Shown piece after piece: positions 1-5,195 of a DNA stretch of 5,534 nt (positions are counted from its first letter, which is position 1; every line of letters begins with the position of its first letter). The notes below the pieces were generated by a model. The model saw only the letters and a list, made by a program, of their open reading frames with translations, searched no databases and was not told where the DNA came from. The stretch comes from Methanobrevibacter sp. (GTDB lineage: Archaea > Methanobacteriota > Methanobacteria > Methanobacteriales > Methanobacteriaceae), in assembly GCA_009777005.1 (NCBI GenBank), contig WRMT01000205.1, positions 1 to 5,534 on the forward strand. Reading direction: 5' to 3'. Both the position numbers and the translations under genes were made by a program.

Positions 1-373
1 CTTTACGAAACAACGACAGGAAAATATCCTCTCCGTACAGCTGTCGGGTTCGGCTGATTGTACTGTGCCAGGGCAGAGCCTCGTCAATATCGTACTTCAA
101 AAATAATCGTATAGCCAGACTGTCGCCGCAATACTCAATCAGTTTACGGTCGGAATTTATATTGTTTAAATATCCTATTAAACATATTTTGAAGAATACA
201 ACAGGATCTATACTCTCTTGTCCTTCAACTCCGTAATACTGTTCTGTAGCCTTATATAGATATTGTAAATCCAGTTCCTTATCAATTAAACGGTAAAAAT
301 TGTTCTGCGGAACTAAATCATCCAAATGTACTTGGTACATCATTTTGGGTTGCCATTCTCTTTTTTCTTTCAT
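1..373 (-). CDS. IS1182-like transposase, N-terminal part, cut by window edge
   Basis: My translation of the minus strand from the ATG at 373-371 stays open for 124 codons to the left edge, so this is the N-terminal quarter to third of a larger protein. It begins MKEKREWQPKMMYQVHLDDL. It carries the N-terminal transposase domain (DUF772 type) typical of IS1182-like and related IS5/IS4-group elements: DPVVFFKICLIGYL at residues 56-69, then SDRKLIEYCGDSLAIRLFL and the signature LPWHSTISRTRQ near residues 100-111. The catalytic DDE residues should lie beyond the edge, so activity cannot be judged. Composition differs from its neighbours: positions 1-120 contain 56 G or C (47%), against spacers that are nearly all A/T. 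This suggests acquisition from a less AT-rich host, possibly a gut bacterium. Family assignment is firm at the level of transposase, less so for the exact IS family. Confidence 0.88.
   Translation of the reverse strand, partial: MKEKREWQPKMMYQVHLDDLVPQNNFYRLIDKELDLQYLYKATEQYYGVEGQESIDPVVFFKICLIGYLNNINSDRKLIEYCGDSLAIRLFLKYDIDEALPWHSTISRTRQLYGEDIFLSLFRK
1..373 (-). mobile_element. Insertion sequence, partial (IS1182-like); inner end not located
   Basis: The transposase start at 373 means the 5' end of an insertion sequence must lie to its right, somewhere in the A/T spacer at about 374-520. I could not recognise a terminal inverted repeat or target duplication there, because the other end of the element is outside the window. 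The interval given is therefore the minimum extent. One candidate boundary motif, tttacaaaacacta at 472-485, recurs at 5253-5266, but it is not shown to be an IS end. Confidence 0.55.
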
Positions 374-668
374 ATTTTCTACTATATTATTATTTTTATA
401 TTTAAATTATTTTTTTAAGATATATATTTTCCAATAATTTTATTTAAAATTTAAATTTTTATAAAAATAAATTTACAAAACACTATATTTCTTATATTAA
501 CTACCTTAGTAGTTTTTATTTTGTAGTTTTTATTTAATAATACATACTTTTTATTTTTTTAAAAGATTTTTTTAAAAATATTAAAAATTTTATATTTAAA
601 ACTTTTGAGAATAATATAATTTTTTTATTTTTTATTAAAAAGTATAGGAATTAATATTGAGTTTCTTA
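374..668. other. A/T-rich spacer between transposase and tRNA-binding gene
   Basis: There is no coding region or RNA gene that I can support here. The spacer holds the upstream region of the transposase, and presumably the IS end. It also holds the short palindrome aaaatttaaatttt at 446-459, the motif tttacaaaacacta at 472-485, and two copies of gtagtttttatt around 509-535. Just left of the tRNA-binding gene, the run of five A at 637-641 would read as a U tract in that gene's transcript. It is a possible weak archaeal terminator. Confidence 0.5.
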
Positions 669-1394
669 TCACTTACTTAAAAAATTTTCAACCAGATTTC
701 TACTTTCATTTAATGATTCTAATGGGATACCTTTTGGCATAGATCCTAATTCTCCATCAATGTCTTTTAAAATTCCTTCCCCTGCTCCTAAAAACATTCC
801 TTCACTGGTTATTCCCATAAATGTTTCAGGAGGAAGCATGGAAATAGCTACTTTATTTTCGTCTTTAACTGTTAAATCATTGGTAACGACTTTAATAGCT
901 CTTTTTCCAAGGTTAACATTGCATATCATTAAAGTATCAGTTTGTGGATGTTTGGTGACACTCATTATTTCTCCTATTTTTATATCAATAGCTATTATCG
1001 GATCAACTATTGGTCCAAAAAGTATTCTTCTTTTAAGTCCAAGAATTGTATCAATGAAAAATCTAGTTTTAGCTAGTGATTCTTCAACCTTTTCTTTTTC
1101 TTCTTTTGGTGTTTGATTAAGGAACTGATGAGTCCAATCATCTCCACCTAAATATTTAATGACTAAATTAGCTTTTTTTTCTAAATTAGCTATTTCTTGA
1201 GAATTAGCTAAGTCTTTTGGCTCTAAATATGAGTAAGCTAAGCCGTGAAGATCAGGATTCATAGAATCTGCACTTTCTAATGCCATTTTTTTATTCCAAC
1301 GACCTTTGAAACTTCCTCCTTGAACTGTTTTAATAAATAAATCAATGGATTTTTGTGCAATTAAAAGCCGATAATCTTTTGTTGTATCCCACAT
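669..1394 (-). CDS. tRNA-binding OB-fold domain protein (EMAP-II/MetRS C-terminal type)
   Basis: This is a 241-residue protein ending in TGA at 671-669. Residues about 133-215 form a tRNA_bind OB fold of the kind found at the C-terminus of methionyl-tRNA synthetase, in EMAP-II/Arc1p and in bacterial PheT. Visible landmarks are DIKIGEIMSVTKHPQTDTL (136-154, the classic K-HP-D-L pattern), a VVTNDL segment (169-174) and the MGITSEGMFLG loop (193-203). Residues 1-125 are a charged, mainly helical N-terminal part (WNKKMALESADSMNPDLHGL) with no catalytic motif that I recognise, so this is not a synthetase. It most likely binds structured RNA or tRNA, perhaps as an accessory factor to a synthetase, but the partner is unknown. 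The ATG at 1394-1392 is favoured because gagagat lies 4 bases upstream as a weak ribosome binding site and because the MWDTTKDYRLL start is continuous with the domain. It is transcribed divergently from the PRC-barrel pair. Confidence 0.85.
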   Translation of the reverse strand: MWDTTKDYRLLIAQKSIDLFIKTVQGGSFKGRWNKKMALESADSMNPDLHGLAYSYLEPKDLANSQEIANLEKKANLVIKYLGGDDWTHQFLNQTPKEEKEKVEESLAKTRFFIDTILGLKRRILFGPIVDPIIAIDIKIGEIMSVTKHPQTDTLMICNVNLGKRAIKVVTNDLTVKDENKVAISMLPPETFMGITSEGMFLGAGEGILKDIDGELGSMPKGIPLESLNESRNLVENFLSK

Positions 1395-1438
1395 TTTATC
1401 TCTCTTGTGTCTATTTCTCTCTAAATTTCATTTTTTTC

Positions 1439-1456
1439 TAATCAACATATTGATTA
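1439..1456. promoter_or_regulatory. Perfect inverted repeat, possible operator
   Basis: The sequence taatcaacatattgatta is a perfect dyad with 7-bp arms (taatcaa and ttgatta) and a 4-bp centre. It sits 45-62 bp upstream of the tRNA-binding gene start, overlapping where its TATA box would be expected, so a bound dimeric regulator could block initiation. Dyads of this size do occur by chance in A/T-rich DNA. The operator role is inference. Confidence 0.3.
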
Positions 1457-1662
1457 TTTTTTCTATTATTAAAATAATTTCTCATTTTTTGAAATAATAA
1501 TAGGTTCATGATATTTTCCTATTTATCTATTTTTCATAACAAACTATAAATTTATATTGAATAAATAGTATAAATAAACTTGTAAAAAGTAATAATGAAT
1601 CAAGTAGAAAAGATATTACTTTTGCTTTTTAATATTTTTTTAAATGTTATATAATTATTAAA

Positions 1663-1679
1663 AGGATAATGGTGAAAAA
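1663..1679 (+). promoter_or_regulatory. Ribosome binding leader of first PRC-barrel gene
   Basis: The site ggtga (1671-1675) matches the archaeal anti-Shine-Dalgarno sequence and lies 4 bases before the ATG at 1680. The block from 1663 through the first codons to 1693 is repeated before the second PRC gene at 2005-2035 with one mismatch in 31. This supports both start codons and shows that the duplication included the leader. Confidence 0.75.
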
Positions 1680-2003
1680 ATGGTAGAAATTTCTTATCTC
1701 CACGATTTACGCATATATACTTTAGCTGGAGAGTACAAAGGGAGAATTGTAGACGTGGTTCTTAATATGAGATTAGGGACAGTTTCTAAAGTTCAAGTAA
1801 AGGTTTTAAACCACGAACCAGAAGAAGAAAATGAAGATTTTAATATTAGAAAGGTCATTACAAAGGGTCTTTGGATTGATTCTGATGAAAAAGAGGAGGA
1901 AGAGGAGGAAGAGGGAGAAATATTCGATGTAGATTATGATAAAGTCAGGGCTATTGGAGATATTATGCTGGTTGATCTTCAGGATGATGAAAAACAGAAT
2001 TAG
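1680..2003 (+). CDS. PRC-barrel domain protein, first tandem copy (possible CdpB-like)
   Basis: This is a small acidic cytosolic protein of 107 residues with no signal peptide or membrane segment. It matches the PRC-barrel family seen in archaea: residues 1-45 hold the first strands (ISYLHDLRIYTLAGEYKG, then DVVLNMRLGTVSKVQVKVL), and residues 84-99 the closing VDYDKVRAIGDIMLVD. Between them is an insertion with a poly-acidic stretch (about residues 69-80, seven consecutive E), encoded by an unbroken 34-base purine tract at 1887-1920. Small PRC-barrel proteins act as protein-interaction modules. In Haloferax and Halobacterium the PRC-barrel proteins CdpB1 and CdpB2 work with SepF in FtsZ-based division. 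Whether this protein is their equivalent is inference, since small PRC proteins are widespread in methanogens with unassigned roles. It is followed after 18 bases by a paralogue, so the two are surely co-transcribed. Confidence 0.9.
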   Translation: MVEISYLHDLRIYTLAGEYKGRIVDVVLNMRLGTVSKVQVKVLNHEPEEENEDFNIRKVITKGLWIDSDEKEEEEEEEGEIFDVDYDKVRAIGDIMLVDLQDDEKQN

Positions 2004-2021
2004 GAGGATACTGGTGAAAAA
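2004..2021 (+). promoter_or_regulatory. Ribosome binding leader of second PRC-barrel gene
   Basis: The 18-base gap holds both aggagg-like bases (gaggata, 2004-2010) and ggtga (2013-2017), the latter 4 bases before the ATG at 2022. It repeats the leader of the first copy almost exactly, so the pair likely has similar translation initiation strength. Confidence 0.75.
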
Positions 2022-2357
2022 ATGGTAGAAATTTCCAATCTTTTTGGCTTGAATATATATACGATTGGGGGGGAATATGTAGGGAAAGTTTCAGATGTAG
2101 TTCTTAACATGAGATTAGGGACAATTTCTAAATTTCAACTTAAGGCTTTGGAACCAGAAAAAAAAGATGTTAGTGTTACAGATGTTTTAAAAAGTGGTCT
2201 TAAAATAGCTGCTGATGAGGATGAGTTAAGACCTTTTCAAGAAGGTTTACTAAGTGTTGATTATGATAAGGTTAAAGCTATTGGAGATATTATGTTAATT
2301 GATCCTAAAGATTTTCGAAAAGAAGAACCTCAAAAAGAGGAACATGATGTAGTTTAA
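2022..2357 (+). CDS. PRC-barrel domain protein, second tandem copy (possible CdpB-like)
   Basis: This 111-residue protein is a paralogue of the preceding gene. Over the first 43 residues 29 are identical, including MVEIS, DVVLNMRLGT and IYT--GEY. In the C-terminal strand segment VDYDKVKAIGDIMLID (79-94) 14 of 16 match. The middle differs: the poly-glutamate run is absent and is replaced by KKDVSVTDVLKSGLKIAADEDELRPF. A charged tail (FRKEEPQKEEHDVV, 98-111) extends past the barrel. Conserved barrel strands with diverged linkers and tails suggest a pair that may form a heterodimer or two related homodimers with different partners. In haloarchaea, CdpB1 and CdpB2 likewise act together at the division site; equivalence here is unproven. 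The gene ends with TAA and is followed by a T tract. Confidence 0.9.
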   Translation: MVEISNLFGLNIYTIGGEYVGKVSDVVLNMRLGTISKFQLKALEPEKKDVSVTDVLKSGLKIAADEDELRPFQEGLLSVDYDKVKAIGDIMLIDPKDFRKEEPQKEEHDVV

Positions 2358-2673
2358 TATCATATAGGGTTAATATATACAATAATAATACTTTTTTCTA
2401 TTTCAAAGAATTTCATCTTAATATTTATATTTATCTGTCTATATAGTAAAAGAAATAATTTTTTGCTGAATATTTTGATAAAACTTAGTTAAATTTAAAT
2501 CAATTATAAAAATATATTTATTTAAATAAATAATGATATTAAATTTATTTTATTTATTATTAAAAATAAGAATTATAACGATTCATATAAAAAATTGAAA
2601 AATTTCAGTGAATAAAAAAAATCTTAAAAATGCAAAAAATTCTGTCTTAAACTATAATTATTATATTTATTTA
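2358..2673. other. A/T-rich spacer left of the 19-bp repeat array
   Basis: I see no gene here. It contains the likely terminator of the PRC pair and a perfect 16-bp palindrome, atttatttaaataaat at 2516-2531. At 2661-2673 is ttatatttattta, which looks like the right-hand part of a degenerate repeat unit leading into the array. Frequent stops in all frames argue against coding. Confidence 0.5.
2391..2398 (+). terminator. Poly-T tract after PRC-barrel pair
   Basis: The run of six T in cttttttc, about 35 bp after the stop codon of the second PRC gene, fits the U-tract terminators used by archaeal RNA polymerase, which need no hairpin. T runs are common in this DNA, so this is only the nearest good candidate. 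Confidence 0.4.
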
Positions 2674-2976
2674 TTAGGGATATATCCATTTGTTAGAATA
2701 TATTATATTTATTAGAGATATATTTATTTATTAGGGATATATTTATTTATTAGGGATATATTTATTTATTAGGGATATATTTATTTATTAGGGATATATT
2801 TATTTATTTGGGATATATTTATTTATTAGGGATATATTTATTTATTAGGGATATGCCTATTTATTAGGGATATATCCATTTGTTAGAATATATTTATTTA
2901 TTAGGGATATATCCATTTGTTAGAATATATTATATTTGTTAGGGATATATTTATTTATTAGAGATATATCTTTGAT
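2674..2976. repeat. Tandem array of about 16 units of a 19-bp repeat
   Basis: Units begin at 2674, 2693, 2712, 2731, 2750, 2769, 2788, 2807, 2826, 2845, 2864, 2883, 2901, 2920, 2939 and 2958. All are 19 bp except the 18-bp unit at 2883. The commonest unit is ttagggatatatttattta (units at 2731-2788, 2826 and 2939). There are two variants: ttagggatatatccatttg (2674, 2864, 2901) and ttagaatatattatattta or close relatives (2693, 2883, 2920). The two variants always occur next to each other, giving a 38-bp higher-order unit at both ends of the array with plain units in the middle. The reading frame shifts at each unit and meets TAG within three units, so the array is not coding. There are no spacers of CRISPR type. 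Function is unknown; the array probably varies in copy number between strains by slippage or recombination. Confidence 0.95.
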
Positions 2977-3051
2977 TTATAGTATCTATTAATTATTAAA
3001 ATTTTTCAGATTATAATATAAATTAATTTCTAATTTTAATTATTAATAAGT

Positions 3052-3101
3052 TTTATCAATATATTATTACATTTTAAAATTCAAAATAAGCTAGTGATTA
3101 A
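3052..3101 (+). promoter_or_regulatory. Putative promoter and ribosome binding site of nadX
   Basis: The segment tcaatatatta around 3056-3066 is a plausible archaeal TATA box. It would place transcription start near 3085-3092, giving a short leader. The agtgat at 3093-3098 resembles part of the archaeal Shine-Dalgarno sequence (AGGTGAT) and lies 3 bases before the ATG. A more distant alternative box is ataatataaatt at about 3014-3025. Confidence 0.4.
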
Positions 3102-3866
3102 ATGATATTGGGTTTGTTAGGTTGTGGAGCAATAGCTAGCTTCATAGTGAGTAATATTTCATCTGAAGATAATGGAATTATTGTTAAATATTTCTATGAT
3201 CGTGATTTTGAACAATCAAAAAAATTAGCTAAATTAGCTAAAGGTATATCTGTTTGTGAAATCGATGAAATGATAGATAATGTTGACTTAGTTTTAGAGG
3301 CTGCTTCCCCATCTTCTGTTGAAGATCATGGTTTGAAAATTTTAGAGAAAGGTAAAAATATTATAATAATGAGTATTGGGGCTTTAATGGATGAAAAATT
3401 AAGAAAACAAATGCAAAAAGTAGCTAATGAAAATAACTCTAAAATATTTATTCCTTCTGGAGCTATTGTAGGATTAGATGGGATTAAAGCCGCATCTGAG
3501 GGAAAATTAAATAAAGTCACTTTAACCACAAGGAAACCTCCAATGTCACTTGGAAAAAAGGTGGAAAGGGAAAAAATTCTTTTTGAGGGAAAAGCATCCG
3601 AAGCTGTTAAGAAATTTCCTGTAAATATTAATGTTGCAGCTACATTGAGTTTAGCTTGCAATAGAGATATAGATGTTAAAATAATTGTTGATCCAAAGGT
3701 TGACAAAAATATTCATGAAGTACTAATTAAAGGAGATTTTGGTGAATTCAAAACAAGGACAAAGAACTTACCTTGCGAAGTCAATCCTAAAACTAGCCTT
3801 TTAGCGGCTTACTCCGCTATAAAACTTTTAAAAAGTTTAAATGAAAATTTGGTAATGGGTACATAA
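3102..3866 (+). CDS. nadX: L-aspartate dehydrogenase
   Basis: This enzyme oxidises L-aspartate to iminoaspartate using NAD(P)+ (EC 1.4.1.21). NadA and NadC then turn the product into nicotinate mononucleotide, so this is the first step of de novo NAD synthesis in many archaea. The protein is 254 residues, close to the usual 235-270. The N-terminal Rossmann fold starts at once with LGLLGCGAIASFI (3-15; GxGxxA nucleotide loop). Next come EAASPSSV (66-73) and the central PSGAIVGLDGIKAA (118-131). The catalytic domain has TTRKPP (142-147), FPVNINVAATLSLA (172-185), NIHEVLIKGDFGEF (203-216) and NPKTS (228-232). His205 fits the catalytic histidine of the characterised archaeal and Thermotoga enzymes. 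No nadA or nadC is next to it, so it appears to be a single-gene unit, flanked on both sides by tandem repeats. Translation starts at the ATG at 3102, since the Rossmann loop would be damaged by a later start. Confidence 0.95.
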   Translation: MILGLLGCGAIASFIVSNISSEDNGIIVKYFYDRDFEQSKKLAKLAKGISVCEIDEMIDNVDLVLEAASPSSVEDHGLKILEKGKNIIIMSIGALMDEKLRKQMQKVANENNSKIFIPSGAIVGLDGIKAASEGKLNKVTLTTRKPPMSLGKKVEREKILFEGKASEAVKKFPVNINVAATLSLACNRDIDVKIIVDPKVDKNIHEVLIKGDFGEFKTRTKNLPCEVNPKTSLLAAYSAIKLLKSLNENLVMGT

Positions 3867-3886
3867 AACAAGTTAAAGATTAAATC

Positions 3887-3900
3887 CACTTATAATTTAG
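3887..3900 (+). promoter_or_regulatory. Possible TATA box for thg1
   Basis: cacttataattt, shortly after the nadX stop, is the only good TATA-like element before the 46-bp repeats. Transcription from it would start near 3915-3925, so the whole repeat array would become a 5' leader of about 125-130 bases. thg1 could instead be served by read-through from nadX or by a promoter inside the repeats. Confidence 0.3.
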
Positions 3901-3917
3901 CTAATTTTAATGTAGAG

Positions 3918-4043
3918 TTTTGTGTTGTTTTTTAGTTTTTGATGTGGTTGGGTTATTGAGTGGTTTTGTGTTGTTTTTTAGTTTTTGATGTGGTTGGGTT
4001 ATTGAGTGGTTTTGTGTTGTTTTTTAGTTTTTGATGTGGTTGG
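3918..4043 (+). repeat. Three-copy 46-bp cytosine-free tandem repeat before thg1
   Basis: Two complete 46-bp units (3918-3963 and 3964-4009) and a 34-bp partial unit (4010-4043) follow each other without visible mismatch. Each unit starts ttttgtgttgttttttag and goes on through gatgtggttgggttattg. There is no C on the plus strand anywhere from 3902 to 4064 (163 bases). Each full unit carries a run of six T and one of five T. These could end the nadX transcript as archaeal U-tract terminators, or would make the thg1 leader G/U-rich and almost unstructured. The exact identity of the copies points to recent duplication. A period of 46 is not a multiple of three, and TAG occurs in each copy, so it is not coding. 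Confidence 0.95.
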
Positions 4044-4048
4044 TTTTA

Positions 4049-4834
4049 ATGAAAGATTATGAAACATACTCTAACCTTAAGGTTCCAAAAAGTTCAAAAA
4101 TAATCTTGAGGTTAGATGGTCGTGGATTTCATAATTTATCCAAGAAGTTAAATTTTAAAAAACCTTATGATAGTCATTTTTCTAAATCAATGGTTGAAGT
4201 AGCTAAACACATCTTTAAAGAGTTTTCACCATTATTTATTTATACTTTTTCAGATGAGATTAATATTTTATTGTCTGAAATCCCTTTTTCTTCTAGAATA
4301 GAGAAATTAAATTCTGTTTTTCCAAGCTTAGCTTCAAGTTCATTAACTTTACATTTACAAAAAAATTTCGAAATAAAAAATCAAAATTTAGATGATTTAG
4401 AAAATAAACTTTTAAATAATGAGTATAATTTAGATTTTATAGTATCTTTTGATTCTAGAGTTGTACCATTAGCTATTGAAGATATTTCTAGCTATTTTAA
4501 ATGGCGTCAAGATGAAGCTTGGAGAAATTTTGTCAATAGCTATGGGTACTGGACTTTGAGAGAAGATTTATCCAAAAGAGAAGCTACTGAAAAAATGAGA
4601 GCTTGTAAATCATCAGATATTCATGAGTTTTTACACTCTAAAAAAGGAATTAACTTAAATAAAAAGCCCAAATGGCAAAAAAGAGGTGTAGCCCTCTATA
4701 AAAAGAAAAAATCTATAAAAGGGTTTAATCCAATAACAAAAAGAGAAGAATCTTCTTTTAGAAATTCTTTATTCATTGACAAGGAATTAGGTATTTTTGA
4801 TGAAGATTTTTTTAAAAATATTGGCATAATCTAA
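4049..4834 (+). CDS. thg1: tRNA(His) guanylyltransferase / Thg1-like 3'-5' polymerase
   Basis: This 261-residue protein covers the full Thg1 family layout. Thg1 enzymes add a nucleotide to the 5' end of RNA, opposite to normal polymerases. Eukaryotic forms add G-1 to tRNA-His, whereas archaeal forms add or repair 5' nucleotides in a template-dependent way. Metal-binding acidic residues are visible: Asp23 in RLDGRGFH (21-28) and Asp69-Glu70 in FSDEIN (67-72), matching D29, D76 and E77 of the human enzyme. FDSRVVPL (134-141), SYFKWRQDEAWRN (148-160), NSYGYWTL (163-170) and the C-terminal KGINLNKKPKWQKRGVAL (199-216) complete the pattern. I start at ATG 4049 (MKDYETYSNLKVP), where similarity to the family begins. 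In-frame TTG 4031 and ATG 4034 lie inside the last 46-bp repeat copy and would add only repeat-derived residues. The ribosome binding site is weak (gtggttgg). An in-frame TAG at 4025 bounds any extension. Confidence 0.95.
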   Translation: MKDYETYSNLKVPKSSKIILRLDGRGFHNLSKKLNFKKPYDSHFSKSMVEVAKHIFKEFSPLFIYTFSDEINILLSEIPFSSRIEKLNSVFPSLASSSLTLHLQKNFEIKNQNLDDLENKLLNNEYNLDFIVSFDSRVVPLAIEDISSYFKWRQDEAWRNFVNSYGYWTLREDLSKREATEKMRACKSSDIHEFLHSKKGINLNKKPKWQKRGVALYKKKKSIKGFNPITKREESSFRNSLFIDKELGIFDEDFFKNIGII

Positions 4835-5111
4835 ACATTTAATAAACTTGGAGAATAAATTCTTTACAAAATACAATGATAGGGAATTGTAAATTTATTT
4901 TTATAAAAATTTAAATTTTTAATAAAATTTTTAGAAGAATAATTTTCTTTAAAATTATTTAGATATTAAACTAAATAATAATTTTTCTTGAATTTTGATA
5001 TAAACAATTTTAATAATATTTTTAATGAAAATGAATTAAATAATAATTTTTATTACTAAAATAATTAATTTAAGTAAATTATAAATATTAAAAAATTCGT
5101 TTTTAAACTTT

Positions 5112-5180
5112 GAAAAATCTTCTATTTTTTAAACTTATAAAAATAAAGAAAATCTTCGATTTTCTAACTTGAAAAAATAA
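5112..5180. repeat. Degenerate direct repeat, two copies about 36 bp apart
   Basis: gaaaaatcttctatttttt followed by aaactt and ataaaaataaa (from 5112) recurs as gaaaatcttcgattttct followed by aactt and gaaaaaataaa (from 5148). The copies differ by small indels and several substitutions. No unique spacer separates them, so this is a tandem duplication that has decayed and not a CRISPR remnant. Confidence 0.5.
5147..5165. repeat. Perfect inverted repeat, 8-bp arms
   Basis: agaaaatc, a ttc centre and gattttct make a perfect stem with a three-base loop. It is formed within the second copy of the degenerate direct repeat. The first copy (about 5112-5130) has lost the symmetry or never had it. It is weak as an RNA hairpin because it is mostly A-U. 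Confidence 0.6.
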
Positions 5181-5195
5181 AAAATTTTTTCAAGT
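5167..5195. repeat. Perfect inverted repeat, 11-bp arms
   Basis: acttgaaaaaa (5167-5177) and ttttttcaagt (5185-5195) are perfect complements around a 7-base centre. It begins two bases after the previous inverted repeat. Neither side is followed by a convincing T tract on the plus strand. It could act as a bidirectional transcription end or DNA-binding site, but no neighbouring gene is visible to decide. Confidence 0.6.

Larger units (their letters stand above)
1395..1679. promoter_or_regulatory. Divergent intergenic region with promoters for both sides
   Basis: This 285-bp A/T-rich region separates the divergent tRNA-binding gene and PRC-barrel pair, so both promoters should lie here. For the plus-strand pair, possible TATA boxes are tttatatt (1551-1558) and agtataaataaac (1568-1580). 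A closer ttatataa near 1648-1655 would give a nearly leaderless transcript, which fits poorly with the GGTGA site at 1671-1675. For the minus-strand gene, the A/T segment around 1440-1475 is at a suitable distance from the ATG at 1394. It contains a perfect dyad, listed separately. Box positions are by eye only. Confidence 0.4.

Noticed and set aside
760..1116. Plus-strand open frame of 118 codons
   Set aside because: It lies wholly inside the tRNA-binding protein gene on the other strand, whose product has clear domain motifs. This translation is a low-complexity S/I/L-rich sequence with no family resemblance.
2674..2976. CRISPR array
   Set aside because: Units abut directly with a 19-bp period and no unique spacers, and no cas gene is near.
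2674..2976. Telomere-like TTAGGG repeats
   Set aside because: The TTAGGG is only part of a 19-bp unit and archaeal chromosomes of this kind are circular, so the likeness is coincidence.
2674..2976. Replication origin with iterons
   Set aside because: No orc1/cdc6 gene and no origin recognition box-like motif is visible; a repeat array in A/T DNA is not enough.
3326..3706. Minus-strand open frame of 126 codons
   Set aside because: It is antisense to nadX, which has all the motifs of aspartate dehydrogenase. The antisense product shows no motif and looks hydrophobic by chance.
4972..5051. Direct repeat taaataataattttt (4972-4986 and 5037-5051)
   Set aside because: This 15-mer consists only of A and T in a region that is nearly all A and T, so chance recurrence is expected.
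5112..5180. Degenerate CRISPR repeats
   Set aside because: The copies are contiguous, only two, and of low complexity, without a spacer-like unique segment.
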